The notes beneath the pieces were generated by a model. It did no database searches. It was given only the letters and a program-made list of their open reading frames with translations, and was not told the origin of the DNA. The position numbers and the translations under genes are program-made. Positions 8,030-16,592 of a stretch of DNA of 64,000 bases are shown here, one piece after another (the stretch's first letter is position 1; the number at the start of each line of letters is the position of its first letter). The stretch comes from Mycobacterium mantenii (lineage in GTDB: Bacteria > Actinomycetota > Actinomycetes > Mycobacteriales > Mycobacteriaceae), in assembly GCF_010731775.1 (NCBI RefSeq), contig NZ_AP022590.1, positions 1,550,001 to 1,614,000 of the forward strand. Reading direction: 5' to 3'.

Positions 8030-8896
8030 TCAGCCGACGACGTCGAAGACCGCCGCGGCGCTGGTGACGGCCTTGTCGGCATTGCCCTCGTCGTGCAGCA
8101 ACATGCGCACTCCGACGCGTCCGGCTCCGCCCGGATGCGCGGTGCCCTCGACCCGGAAGGGACCCACCTTGCCGCGTGACATGAACATCACATGCCAGCT
8201 GACGACCTGCAGCTTCTTGGTTCCCGCGACGGCGGCGCCGAGGTCGATCGCCGCGGTTTCGAGGACGACGTGCTGGGGTCCGATGTGCAGCGCGGCGTCC
8301 GGCGACGCGAGTTCGGTGCTCAGCTCGGGCAGAATCCAGTGGCCGTCGCCCCGCCGGCCGGCACCGAATGCCTGCCACAGCGGCGGCAAGTCCGGCGAAT
8401 CCTCGACCACCAGCTCCGTACCCGAGACATCCATGCGGTCCAGGCCTTCCGGGGGGATGCCGATGATCGCTCCCTGCCCCTCGTTGAAGGCGATGACCCG
8501 GCTCGGGTTGTCCGCGTCGACGATCGTGCAGCGGCCGTAGCCCATGGTGCGGCCCTGATGCACGATGCCCGACCCGACGATCTCGACCCTGTTGACGTCG
8601 TAGCCGGGGTCGATGATCTGGACCGACGCGATAACCGGATTGGGCACCGCGACCATGTCGGTCTGGCAGCCCTCCGGGGAGGAAATGGCCAACGGCGCCA
8701 CCATGATTCCGCCCGCTTCGTTGCGCATGTCGCGGCGGATCGTGACGGTGTCATCGGTCTCGCCCAGATTCATCGACGAGTGTTTGCGACCGATGTAGCG
8801 GTAACTTAGCAGGCCCGTCCAGCGGCGGTACAGTTCATCGCGGTAGGCGTCAGAGTCTCCCGCCAACTCTCGAATATCACGCAGCTGATCGCTCAA
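8030..8896 (-). CDS. Hotdog-fold protein, probable acyl-CoA thioesterase or dehydratase-like
   Basis: 288 aa with no membrane segment. The middle region, with SPEGCQTDMVAVPNPVIASV, PGYDVNRVEIVGSGIVHQGRTMGYGR and DNPSRVIAFNEGQ, is the usual strand-turn pattern of PaaI/4HBT hotdog thioesterases, in which a new double-bond or thioester substrate sits between dimers. The C-terminal half could be a second hotdog. Catalytic residues cannot be named with confidence. The start is TTG at 8896 overlapping the stop of the acyl-CoA dehydrogenase upstream (TTGA), so the two are coupled and probably act on the same acyl-CoA. Confidence 0.65.
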   Translation of the reverse strand: MSDQLRDIRELAGDSDAYRDELYRRWTGLLSYRYIGRKHSSMNLGETDDTVTIRRDMRNEAGGIMVAPLAISSPEGCQTDMVAVPNPVIASVQIIDPGYDVNRVEIVGSGIVHQGRTMGYGRCTIVDADNPSRVIAFNEGQGAIIGIPPEGLDRMDVSGTELVVEDSPDLPPLWQAFGAGRRGDGHWILPELSTELASPDAALHIGPQHVVLETAAIDLGAAVAGTKKLQVVSWHVMFMSRGKVGPFRVEGTAHPGGAGRVGVRMLLHDEGNADKAVTSAAAVFDVVG

Positions 8897-10140
8897 TTCC
8901 GTTCGCCTCCCGGGCCTTTGCCGCGCCGCACCTGGTTGAACGGCACGCCACGGTCGTCGGCTCGCTCGCGCGGAAAGTTCAACACCCGCTCGCCGATCAC
9001 ATTGCGCGCCATCTCGGTGGTGCCACCGCCGATGCTGGCGGTCTGACGGCTCAGATAGCGCGTCCCGATGTCGAGCAGCCCGCCGTCGTCGTCGACCACG
9101 GCCGCCGAGCCCGCCACGGCCAGTGCCGTATCGGTTTCGACGTCGTGAACCTCGGCCATGTACAGGCGAATGATCGATCCCGCGGCGGGCGGCAGGGATC
9201 CGCTGGCCACCGCGTGGAAGACGTGTTCGCTGAGTTGTCCATGCACGGCGCGGTGCACCAGCGCCCGGCCGACAAGTTCCTGAAGCCGTCGGTTCTGACC
9301 CTGGTTCGTCTTCTCGAGCAAGGACACGAGGTCGACGGAAACATCGTGGGCCTCAGCGATTCCCGGTCCGCTGGTGTACTCCGACCCGTCCCCCATCGTG
9401 CGCCGCTCGTGATAGAGCTGCCGCGACGCGACGTCCCATCCCCTGCCCGGTTCTCCGACGACAGCGTCGTCACCCACCTCAACGTCGTCGAAGAACTCCT
9501 CGCAGAATTCGATCGAGCCGTTGACCTGCTGAATGCGGTTGATGGTGACGCCGGGATGGGCAAGCGGCACCAGGAACATGGTGAGCCCCTCGTGTTTGGG
9601 CACGTCCCAGTTGGTCCGGGCCAGGCACAGACCGTAATCGGCGGCGAACGCCCAGGTGCTCCAGGTCTTGGCGCCGTTGATGATCCATCGTCCGTCCCGG
9701 CGCTCGGCGCGGGTGATGACGCCGGCCAGATCCGACCCGCCGTTGGGCTCGGACAGCAGTTGCACCAGCACCTCATCGCCGCGCAGCGCGGCCGAGATGT
9801 GCGTGCGCTTTTGCTCCTCGCTGCCCATATCGAGAATCGTGGCGCAGCAGATGGCGAACGATGGGACGTTGAGCAGCAGCGGTGTCTCGTAGGCCTGGGA
9901 CTCGGCGTCGAACGCCTTTTTGTATTCGTAGCTCAGCCCGAGCCCGCCATACTCACGCGGAAAACAGATCCCGGCGAATCCGCCGTCCCACAAGAGCTTT
10001 TGCAGTTCACGAGCCCGGCGCCACGACGGCAACTCATCTCGCTCCAGCGTCGCCGCCTTGGCCGGATCGAGTCGTGGCATGTTGGCGGCCAGCCAGGCCC
10101 TGGCCCGGCTCCGGAATTCCTCGACCGATTCGGAAGTCAC
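8893..10140 (-). CDS. Acyl-CoA dehydrogenase (FadE family)
   Basis: 415 aa. It shows the standard three-part acyl-CoA dehydrogenase layout: an N-terminal helical domain (FPREYGGLGL at about 65), the flavin-site strand domain (LLSEPNGGSDLAG at about 130 and INGAKTWSTWA at about 165), and a C-terminal helical domain ending in SIGGGTTEMARNVIGERVLNFPR. The GGTTE-RN ending resembles mycobacterial FadE proteins used for sterol or branched side chains. The family oxidises an acyl-CoA to the enoyl-CoA with FAD. The start is GTG at 10140, with GAGAGG 7 nt upstream; the longer frame to 10410 is not protein-like. It is divergent from the thioesterase gene at 10350. Confidence 0.88.
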   Translation of the reverse strand: MTSESVEEFRSRARAWLAANMPRLDPAKAATLERDELPSWRRARELQKLLWDGGFAGICFPREYGGLGLSYEYKKAFDAESQAYETPLLLNVPSFAICCATILDMGSEEQKRTHISAALRGDEVLVQLLSEPNGGSDLAGVITRAERRDGRWIINGAKTWSTWAFAADYGLCLARTNWDVPKHEGLTMFLVPLAHPGVTINRIQQVNGSIEFCEEFFDDVEVGDDAVVGEPGRGWDVASRQLYHERRTMGDGSEYTSGPGIAEAHDVSVDLVSLLEKTNQGQNRRLQELVGRALVHRAVHGQLSEHVFHAVASGSLPPAAGSIIRLYMAEVHDVETDTALAVAGSAAVVDDDGGLLDIGTRYLSRQTASIGGGTTEMARNVIGERVLNFPRERADDRGVPFNQVRRGKGPGGERN

Positions 10141-10349
10141 CGGATGGCCTCTCATTCGAACGTCGACCGTGTGCTGGGCGACTGTACAGCACCGCCACGC
10201 GGGTGTATAGGCGCAGCTGGGTGTGCCGTGACCCGCTGTCCGGCACCGCGGTCGCTCGCAAGTAATCTGCGGTCGACTCGTGCCGGTGCGGTGGCAAGTG
10301 CGCAGCCCGGCTCCGCGGCGCTGCACGCTCTGGCGATCAAGGAACCCAC

Positions 10350-11156
10350 ATGACCGACACACATCCGTTCGACGAAGCCATCCAGCTCGACACGGTCGGC
10401 GCGGACACAAGGCGCGGCCGCACGCACCCGGAGTGGGCCAACATGGTCGGACCCTTCGGCGGGATCACGGCCGCCGCCATGCTGCGCGCCGTCGAGACGC
10501 ACCCCGAACGCATCGGGGAACCGCTGGCCCTGACCGTCAACTACGCCGCCCCCATCGCCGACGGCGACTTCGACCTCACGCTTCGGGCCGCGCGCACCAA
10601 CCGCACCAACCAGCATTGGATCGTCGAACTCAGCCAAAATGGCGAAGTCAAGACCACGGCGACCGCGATCTACGCGGTCCGGCGGGAGAGTTGGGCCGAC
10701 ACCGAAAGCCGGCCGCCCAGCGCACCGGCGCCCGAGCAGGTGCCCGCCGTCGACCCGGGACTCGTCAGGTGGACGGGCCTGTACGACATGCGGTTCGTCG
10801 AGGGGGCGATGCCCGGCAAAGACGGGGATCCCAGCCCGTCTTCGACCACCACGCTCTGGGCCCGCGACGGCGCCGGGCGCCCGATCGACTATCCGGCGCT
10901 GGCCGCGCTGTGTGACATCTTCTACCCGCGCGTGTTTTTGCGCCGCGGCGGCTTCATCCCGTCCGGGACCATCTCGTTGACCACGTATTTTCACGCCGAC
11001 CGGCATCAACTCGATGCCCTGGACAACGACTTCGTCCTGGCCACCGCGCACGCCAACCGCTTCTCCGGCGGCTATTCCGACCAGAGCGCGCAGGTGTGGA
11101 GCCGCGACGGCGGGCTGCTGGCCACCACGCATCAGATCGTCTACTTCAAAGGGTGA
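10350..11156 (+). CDS. TesB-like acyl-CoA thioesterase, double hotdog
   Basis: 268 aa. The N-terminal hotdog has HPEWANMVGPFGGITAAAMLRA, matching the FGG-containing start of TesB/thioesterase-II-like proteins, and the C-terminal half contains a second hotdog with PSGTISLTTYFHADRHQL and FSGGYSDQSAQVWSRDGGLLATTHQ. The TesB-like DxQ pattern appears as SDQSAQVW. It hydrolyses acyl-CoA to free acid and CoA in the cytoplasm. AAGG lies 7 nt upstream of the ATG. It is divergent from the acyl-CoA dehydrogenase with a 209-nt shared promoter region, so both probably belong to one lipid-degradation unit. Confidence 0.85.
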   Translation: MTDTHPFDEAIQLDTVGADTRRGRTHPEWANMVGPFGGITAAAMLRAVETHPERIGEPLALTVNYAAPIADGDFDLTLRAARTNRTNQHWIVELSQNGEVKTTATAIYAVRRESWADTESRPPSAPAPEQVPAVDPGLVRWTGLYDMRFVEGAMPGKDGDPSPSSTTTLWARDGAGRPIDYPALAALCDIFYPRVFLRRGGFIPSGTISLTTYFHADRHQLDALDNDFVLATAHANRFSGGYSDQSAQVWSRDGGLLATTHQIVYFKG

Positions 11157-11181
11157 CGTTTACACTTCGCCAGTGAAACGT
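11156..11181. promoter_or_regulatory. Imperfect inverted repeat between thioesterase and SnoaL-like gene
   Basis: ACGTTTACACT, a 5-nt gap, then AGTGAAACGT. The arms are complementary over ten pairs apart from one extra A. The repeat begins at the last base of the thioesterase stop codon and ends 35 nt before the next ATG, so it could be a repressor operator for the downstream genes or a terminator stem. Confidence 0.45.
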
Positions 11182-11216
11182 CGCGCCAGGACGCTTACTG
11201 ACAGAATCGAGCCGCA

Positions 11217-11735
11217 ATGACCGAGCGCGCGGACGGCCTAGTCGCCGAGACGCTGCCGGCAATCGAATCCATCAAGCAGCTCAAAGCCCGGTACTGCCGC
11301 CATCTGGACACCAAGGACTGGGCCGCATGGCGAACCATTTTCGCCGACGACTTCGTCAGTGACACGTCCGAAGCGGGCGGCAAGGTGATCGCCGGCGCCG
11401 ACGACTTCGTGGCGTTCACCCGCCAGGCCCTCGGCCGACCGACGCAGCCCACCGCCCACCAGGTGCACACACCCGAAATCGAGCTCACGTCGGCGACGAC
11501 GGCACGTGGAACATGGGCGCTGCAAGACGTCGTCCGTTTCGGGCCCGGGGTGACTCTGGTCGGCTACGGCCACTACCACGAAACCTATGAACTCATCGCC
11601 GGGCAGTGGTTGATCAAGAGCTCCAAGCTAACTCGACTCCGTGAGGACATCGTGACTCCGTTTTTCTCGTTCTACGTCTCTCCCCGAGTGCGCACGTCGA
11701 TCGGCAAGATCGCCGACCGGCTGATGGATCGGTGA
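11217..11735 (+). CDS. SnoaL/NTF2-fold protein
   Basis: 172 aa. The sequence AIESIKQLKARYCRHLDTKDWAAWRTIFADDFVSD is the typical opening of the SnoaL_4 branch of the NTF2-like fold, a small cone-shaped domain used for cyclisation, dehydration or as a non-enzymatic binding module. Later elements (HQVHTPEIELTSATTARGTWAL and YGHYHETYELIAGQWLIKSSKLTRL) fit the fold. The reaction cannot be assigned. It lies 7 nt upstream of the epimerase gene and so is very likely co-transcribed with it. Confidence 0.75.
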   Translation: MTERADGLVAETLPAIESIKQLKARYCRHLDTKDWAAWRTIFADDFVSDTSEAGGKVIAGADDFVAFTRQALGRPTQPTAHQVHTPEIELTSATTARGTWALQDVVRFGPGVTLVGYGHYHETYELIAGQWLIKSSKLTRLREDIVTPFFSFYVSPRVRTSIGKIADRLMDR

Positions 11736-11742
11736 CGCACCC

Positions 11743-12843
11743 ATGACAGTCGACATCGTTTTGGTCACCGGCGCCTTCGGGCAGGTCGGTAAGCGTTGCA
11801 CGCAGCTTCTTTTGGAGCGGGGGCGAACCGTCGTCGCGATGGATCTGCGCAACGACAACACCGTCGCCGCCGAAAAGGAACTTGCGGCCCCCGGATACCC
11901 CGGGACGCTGATTCCCGCCTACACCGACCTGCTGGACGTTGAGGCGGTGCGCAATCTCGTCATGACGCATTCCCCGGGAGCGGTCGTCCACCTGGCCGCG
12001 ATCGTCTCCCCGCTGTCGTACCGCAATCCCGGTTTGGCCCGAAAGGTGAACGTCGGTGGCACCGAGAACCTCTTGGCGGCCTGCACCGCGCTCCCCCGTC
12101 CACCGCTGTTCCTCATGGCGTCCAGCGCCGCGGTATACGGGTCGCGGAATCCCTACCGCCAGCCGGAGCGCATCACCCCGGACACCCCGGTGAACCCGAT
12201 CGACCAATACGGCCAGGACAAAGTGCTCGCCGAGGCGGCGATCCGCGCGAGCGGGGTGCCGTACGCGCTTTTCCGGCTGGGCGGCGTCATCTCGCCGGAT
12301 ACCCACTCGACCGTCAACGCCGATTCGCTGCTCCTCATGCGATCGATGCCGGGCGACAACCGCATGCATGCGGTAGACGCGCGTGACGTGGCATTGGCAT
12401 TCGCCAACGGCGTCGATCGGGAAGCGACCATTTCCGGCAAGGTTCTGCTGATCGGAGGCGACGAGTCCTACGTACTGACGCAGCGCGGCCTCGAGGACGG
12501 CCTGATGGAGGCTATCGGATTAGGGCGTCTCGGCCCTTCGGCCAGCCTGCCCGGCGACCCGAGCGACGACCGCGGCTGGAGTTTCACCGGCTGGTACGAC
12601 ACCACCGAAGCGCAGGCGCTGCTGGACTTTCAAGAACACGACTGGAGTCAGACCCTGGCCTGGCTCGCCGAGTCGCAGGGCCACCTGCGCATCCTGCTGC
12701 GGCTGCTGGGACCGCTATTGCGGCCGGCCTTGCGTGCCGTCCTGATTGTGCAGCGCCGGCTCGAGGGACGCGGACGTTACGCCGACCCGTGGTCGCTGGT
12801 CGAAAAGAAATACGGCACAGCGGCTTTGGCGAGCGTGGACTAG
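11743..12843 (+). CDS. NAD-dependent epimerase/dehydratase (extended SDR)
   Basis: 366 aa. It has a Rossmann start [12 protein letters not shown] (about residues 7-18, glycine-rich), an acidic residue ending the second strand (AMDLRND), [12 protein letters not shown], and the active-site pair ASSAAVYG with YGQDK (Tyr and Lys three apart). This is the extended short-chain dehydrogenase family, acting on sugar nucleotides or 3-beta-hydroxysteroids. The C-terminal region ([12 protein letters not shown]) is family-typical. Substrate is unknown. Its TAG stop overlaps the stop of the converging aldo/keto reductase by CTAG. Confidence 0.8.
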   Translation: MTVDIVLVTGAFGQVGKRCTQLLLERGRTVVAMDLRNDNTVAAEKELAAPGYPGTLIPAYTDLLDVEAVRNLVMTHSPGAVVHLAAIVSPLSYRNPGLARKVNVGGTENLLAACTALPRPPLFLMASSAAVYGSRNPYRQPERITPDTPVNPIDQYGQDKVLAEAAIRASGVPYALFRLGGVISPDTHSTVNADSLLLMRSMPGDNRMHAVDARDVALAFANGVDREATISGKVLLIGGDESYVLTQRGLEDGLMEAIGLGRLGPSASLPGDPSDDRGWSFTGWYDTTEAQALLDFQEHDWSQTLAWLAESQGHLRILLRLLGPLLRPALRAVLIVQRRLEGRGRYADPWSLVEKKYGTAALASVD

Positions 12844-13811
12844 CGGTCGATCCAGACCATTTGCGCCTCGGCGTGGTGCCCTCCCACAGGTGGGGTGAGG
12901 CGATCGAGCCTGGCCAGCTGGTCGCCGCTCAGTTCTATCGCGTCGGCACCGACGTTTTCTTCAAGGCGCGCGACGCGTTTGGTTCCCGGGATCGGCACGA
13001 TGTCGGGACCTTTCGCCAGCAACCAGGCCAACGCCACCTGGGCCGGGGTGGCACCGATGTCGGCGCTGATGTCGCGCAATTCGTCCGCACACCTGAGGTT
13101 GTGCGCGAAGTTGTCGTCGAAGAAACGCGGGTTGGTCTTGCGGTAGTCGGTGTCGGGAAGCTCCTGCGTGGAGCGGATGGCGCCGGTGAGGAAGCCACGC
13201 CCCAGAGGCGAATAGGCGACGAATCCGATCCCCAGCTCGCGCAGCACCGGCAATATCGACTCTTCCTGGTCGCGCGTCCACAGCGAGTACTCGGACTGGA
13301 CTGCCGTGATGGGGTGTACCGCGTGCGCGCGGCGAATGGTGTTCACGCCGACCTCGGACAGACCGATGTGCCGGATCTTCCCGGCGGCGACCAGTTCGGC
13401 CAGCGCTGAAATCGTGTCCTCGATCGGGGTTTGGCGGTCGAGGCGGTGCTGGTAGTACAGGTCGATGTGATCGGTCGCCAACCGTTGCAGCGAACCGTCC
13501 ACGGCGAGACGGATATTGGCGGGGCTGCTGTCGAGGCCGTCGCGGCCGGTATGCGAGATCAGCCCGAATTTGGTTGCCAGCACCACCCGATCTCGGCGGT
13601 CCTGCAGGGCACGGGCGACGAGTTCCTCGTTGGCGTAGGGCCCGTAGACCTCGGCGGTGTCGATCAGCGCGACACCCAGGTCGATGGCGCGATGAATTGT
13701 GCGGATGGATTCGGTGTCGTCGAAACCGCCGACCGCGTAAGCCACCGACATGCCCATCGCACCGAGTCCGAGGCGCCCGACGTTCAGCTCGCCGAGTTGA
13801 GCCTGTTTCAT
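12840..13811 (-). CDS. Aldo/keto reductase
   Basis: 323 aa, a TIM-barrel NADPH oxidoreductase. The catalytic tetrad is visible: Asp in LIDTAEVYG, Tyr of the same motif, Lys in LATKFG and His in YYQHRLD. The nucleotide-binding end [14 protein letters not shown] is present. The best start is the ATG at 13811 ([10 protein letters not shown]), preceded by AGGAGA; the frame continues upstream to 13844. These proteins resemble the YajO/AKR-A group that reduces varied aldehydes and ketones. It converges on the epimerase gene with overlapping stop codons. Confidence 0.88.
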   Translation of the reverse strand: MKQAQLGELNVGRLGLGAMGMSVAYAVGGFDDTESIRTIHRAIDLGVALIDTAEVYGPYANEELVARALQDRRDRVVLATKFGLISHTGRDGLDSSPANIRLAVDGSLQRLATDHIDLYYQHRLDRQTPIEDTISALAELVAAGKIRHIGLSEVGVNTIRRAHAVHPITAVQSEYSLWTRDQEESILPVLRELGIGFVAYSPLGRGFLTGAIRSTQELPDTDYRKTNPRFFDDNFAHNLRCADELRDISADIGATPAQVALAWLLAKGPDIVPIPGTKRVARLEENVGADAIELSGDQLARLDRLTPPVGGHHAEAQMVWIDR

Positions 13812-13907
13812 GGCCTGTCTCCTGTCCTCGACGCGATTCAACACGGCTCACACAACCGCGCGACGGTACGGTGGCGCTGTGCACCGCGTCGAGCTTCCCC
13901 CGATCTG

Positions 13908-15239
13908 ATGAACCGCGCAAACACCCCGCGGCCGGCGCGAAATCTGGCGGTCGATTTCTATCGCGTGTCGGGTGTGGTGCTCATCGTGCTGGGACACTGG
14001 CTGGCCGGATCGGTGACGTATCGCGATGGGCAGTTCGGCCGGCAGAACCCCCTCGTCGAACTGCCCTGGACCCAGTGGCTGACGTGGCCGTTCCAGGCGG
14101 TCCCGACGTTCTTCCTGGTGGCCGGCTACGCCGGCGCTGTGTCCTGGACCCATCGGCGCGACACCGGCGGATTCTCACGCCAGACCTGGCTGCAGCATCG
14201 TCTGGCCCGGGTGCTGGGGCCAACGGCCGTCTACGGAGTGCTGGTGTCGGTGGTGGTGATCGTCCTGGGCGCCCGCGGTGTCGCCGCCTCGGTGCTCGAG
14301 TACGCCGGGTGGGCGGTCGCCATGCACCTCTGGTTTCTGGCCGTCTATCTCGTGGTGGTGTCGTTGACACCGATTGCCATTGCCGCAGACCGGCGTTGGA
14401 AACTTTTGGCGCCCAGCGCCCTCGCCCTGGCCGTTGTGGTGGTGGACGCCGTCCGGCTCGGCGGCCACGTGCAATACCTCGACTGGCTGAATTACCTTTT
14501 GGCCTGGGGAGCGCTTTATCAGCTCGGAATCGCCTGGCGTGGCGGTCGATTGGATGGTCACCGACCCGCGGCACTGGCCGGCCTATCGGCCATCATGCTC
14601 GCGCTGCTGATGTGGCTGAAGGTCTATCCGGTCAGCATGATCGGGGTCCCCGGTCAGACGATCGACAATACGACGCCGCCCACCGTGGCACTATTGGCGT
14701 TCGCGGGCACCCAAACCGGGATTGTGATGGCGCTGGCGCCCGCGCTCAACCGCGCGCTACACGCCATGGGCGTCCAACGCATGCTCTCCATCGGTAATCG
14801 AAACATCATGGCGCTTTACCTTTGGCACATGATTCCGGTCGTCATCGTCGCGATCGTCGGTTACCCGGCCGGGCTGTTGCCACAACCACCCATCGGGACC
14901 GCGGCGTGGTGGTTGGCCCGGCTGGAATGGGTGACCGTCCTCGGTGTCGTGACCGTGGTCGAGATGCTGTTGTTGTGGTGGGGACGGCGAATTTTCGCGG
15001 CCCCGCTGCCGCTGGTCGGCATTCCGCTCACCGAGCGCTGGATGGAACCGGCGATGCTGACCGGCGCCGCGATGGCGGCCTACGCGCTCTCCGTCGTCGC
15101 CGCCGAGGGATTTGCCCCCGATGGCCACTTCCCCTGGTTGATCGCAGTCGTTTTCGTCGTCGGAGTACTCATGGCGGCGTTTCGGCCCACCGCCGAGTCG
15201 ACAACTCGTGGCCCGACGGTCGGGCACCGAACCGCGTAG
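13908..15239 (+). CDS. Membrane acyltransferase, family 3
   Basis: 443 aa with about ten to eleven membrane helices. The opening ARNLAVDFYRVSGVVLIVLGHWLAGS holds the His of the family-3 acyltransferase active site near residue 30, followed by TFFLVAGYAGA and MHLWFLAVYLVVV. Proteins of this family transfer acyl groups across or at the membrane to sugars, lipids or peptides. The frame opens far upstream (13431) but the N-terminal part there is antisense to the aldo/keto reductase; the ATG at 13908 begins the real protein. There are no obvious partner genes. Confidence 0.82.
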   Translation: MNRANTPRPARNLAVDFYRVSGVVLIVLGHWLAGSVTYRDGQFGRQNPLVELPWTQWLTWPFQAVPTFFLVAGYAGAVSWTHRRDTGGFSRQTWLQHRLARVLGPTAVYGVLVSVVVIVLGARGVAASVLEYAGWAVAMHLWFLAVYLVVVSLTPIAIAADRRWKLLAPSALALAVVVVDAVRLGGHVQYLDWLNYLLAWGALYQLGIAWRGGRLDGHRPAALAGLSAIMLALLMWLKVYPVSMIGVPGQTIDNTTPPTVALLAFAGTQTGIVMALAPALNRALHAMGVQRMLSIGNRNIMALYLWHMIPVVIVAIVGYPAGLLPQPPIGTAAWWLARLEWVTVLGVVTVVEMLLLWWGRRIFAAPLPLVGIPLTERWMEPAMLTGAAMAAYALSVVAAEGFAPDGHFPWLIAVVFVVGVLMAAFRPTAESTTRGPTVGHRTA

Positions 15240-15253
15240 CCGCGCAGAGCGAC

Positions 15254-15279
15254 TTACGGCCCCACGAGAGGGGCCGTAA
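15254..15279 (+). terminator. Perfect 10-bp hairpin after the acyltransferase gene
   Basis: TTACGGCCCC, loop ACGAGA, GGGGCCGTAA. The stem is perfect and starts 14 nt past the stop at 15239. No T-run follows, so it may terminate weakly or act with a factor. Its right arm overlaps a near-consensus DosR-like site. Confidence 0.5.
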
Positions 15280-15284
15280 TGCCC
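15270..15284 (+). promoter_or_regulatory. Near-consensus DosR-like site
   Basis: GGGGCCGTAATGCCC matches KGGGNCNWWNGNCCM at all but one fixed position (T for G in the right arm). It lies 105 nt before the ATG at 15389. The same 12-mer GCCGTAATGCCC recurs at 7979-7990 upstream of the metal ATPase. Overlap with the hairpin weakens the case. Confidence 0.35.
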
Positions 15285-15388
15285 TGGCCAGACCGGTATG
15301 CACGGAGAAACGTCTCCGGCAGGCTTCGGATTACGTGAGTATCGAGCGCCCAGGCCCGGACGAAGACCCCTGTGAAGGGAGTGCACAA

Positions 15389-15697
15389 ATGTCACACACC
15401 GCTACGCTCCACACCAACCATGTTCCTCGGCAGCGCGAGCAGGACGCCGAGCTGTTGAAAGAGTCTGGGGTTCACAAGCTGGTGATCACGGACCGCGACG
15501 GGAACTGCCTGGCGTTCGTATTGGCCTGGGACAGCTTCGATTACGACGCAGAGACCGACACCTACGTGTGCGTCGCCGACGGCGATGGCAGAGAACTGAT
15601 GACCGTGTACACCGCCGGTGAGATCAAATCATCACCTCGCGCGAACACCTATGTGGTAACCGCGCCGGACCGGTTCGGTGGCCGCAAGGGCGCCTAG
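15389..15697 (+). CDS. 102-aa protein of unknown function
   Basis: I do not recognise the family. The translation starts MSHTATLHTNHVPRQREQ and continues with HKLVITDRDGNCLAFVLAWDSF and DYDAETDTYVCVADGDGREL. It is acidic, rich in Asp and short strands, and soluble, with no signal peptide. GAAGGGA 8 nt upstream of the ATG supports the start; the longer frame from 14822 overlaps the acyltransferase and is not real. It stands alone between the acyltransferase and the mce regulator. A near-consensus DosR-like site lies about 105 nt upstream, which hints at stress expression. Confidence 0.6.
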   Translation: MSHTATLHTNHVPRQREQDAELLKESGVHKLVITDRDGNCLAFVLAWDSFDYDAETDTYVCVADGDGRELMTVYTAGEIKSSPRANTYVVTAPDRFGGRKGA

Positions 15698-15880
15698 ACC
15701 CCGCTGGATTGCGGCCGCCGGCCGCCGTCCAAAGGCCGGGCTGGCCAGATGTTCCGCCCGCTGCGGGATTCGTCGACCCAATCCTCGAAGGGCGGCGCCA
15801 ATTCGGACCGTCGGCGCCACATGCCGGCTGCCGTCCCCGGTCCGCAACGGCGAGGGAACTTGACTTTGCGGCGGTTATGA

Positions 15881-15900
15881 TAGACCGTTCGTACGGTTAG
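15881..15900. promoter_or_regulatory. Probable TetR operator at the promoter of the mce-linked regulator
   Basis: TAGACCGTTCGTACGGTTAG has arms ACCGT and ACGGT around TCGT. It shares the 8-mer CGTACGGT with the perfect palindrome at 16904-16915. It lies 21-40 nt before the regulator start, the expected place for autoregulation. Confidence 0.6.
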
Positions 15901-15920
15901 TTTGTGCCGAAGGGTGGAAG

Positions 15921-16592
15921 ATGCCCCGATCGCCAGGTAGGCGAAGCGAGATTTTCGACGCGTTTGTCCGCTATGTTGCCGAACGCGGTTATGACAGAAC
16001 AAATATGGGAGACATCGCCGACGAGCTCGGTATGTCCAAGGGCACCATCGTTCATCACTTCGGCACCAAAGCGCAGATGTTGCGGGAGCTGGAAGAAACC
16101 CATCTGGCCCGCCAGCTCGATGTGTTGCAGATGGCGTGGGCACGCCTGGCCGCACCGCACGAGCGCATCGCCGCAATCATCTACACCTCGGCACTGCTAC
16201 AGGTGATGGCCCGCGATGCGACGGTGGCGAGCCAGCGCGAGGTGGTTCAGTTGTCCGATGATCCGGCGATGCAGCAAGTGCGTAAGTTACGTAATCAGTT
16301 GCAAAACTTGGCGATTGATGAAATCCGCAACGGAATTGACAGCGGTGTGTTCCGAAGCGTCGACGTCGACCTGGCCGCACTGCAACTGTGGGGATCGCTG
16401 CAGTGGATGTGGGTGTGGTTCGATCCCACAGATTCCCGGACACCCGAACAAGTCGGGGCCGCTTTCGTCGACGTGTTCCTCGGCGGGCTGCTGCTCGACC
16501 GGTTGGGGCTCGGCAAGTGGGCGAACCCGGCCGCGGACGTCGTCTCGGTGGTGCGCGAATGCCTTGCCGCGGCCACGGGACCGACAGATTGA
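15921..16592 (+). CDS. TetR-family regulator of the adjacent yrbE-mce operon
   Basis: 223 aa. The N-terminal helix-turn-helix reads GYDRTNMGDIADELGMSKGTIVHHFGTKAQML (about residues 27-57), a classic TetR DNA-binding domain. The C-terminal part has the helical ligand domain with RDATVASQREVVQLSDDPAMQQVRKLR, similar to KstR2-like regulators of lipid genes. It is transcribed in the same direction as the mce operon and separated from it by 694 nt. Palindromes sharing CGTACGGT precede both this gene and the operon, so I infer that it represses itself and the mce genes until a lipid or acyl-CoA ligand binds. Confidence 0.88.
   Translation: MPRSPGRRSEIFDAFVRYVAERGYDRTNMGDIADELGMSKGTIVHHFGTKAQMLRELEETHLARQLDVLQMAWARLAAPHERIAAIIYTSALLQVMARDATVASQREVVQLSDDPAMQQVRKLRNQLQNLAIDEIRNGIDSGVFRSVDVDLAALQLWGSLQWMWVWFDPTDSRTPEQVGAAFVDVFLGGLLLDRLGLGKWANPAADVVSVVRECLAAATGPTD

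Noticed and set aside
15254..15279. Classical rho-independent terminator
   Set aside because: The stem is perfect but no T-run follows, so it is listed as a hairpin/terminator with medium confidence only.
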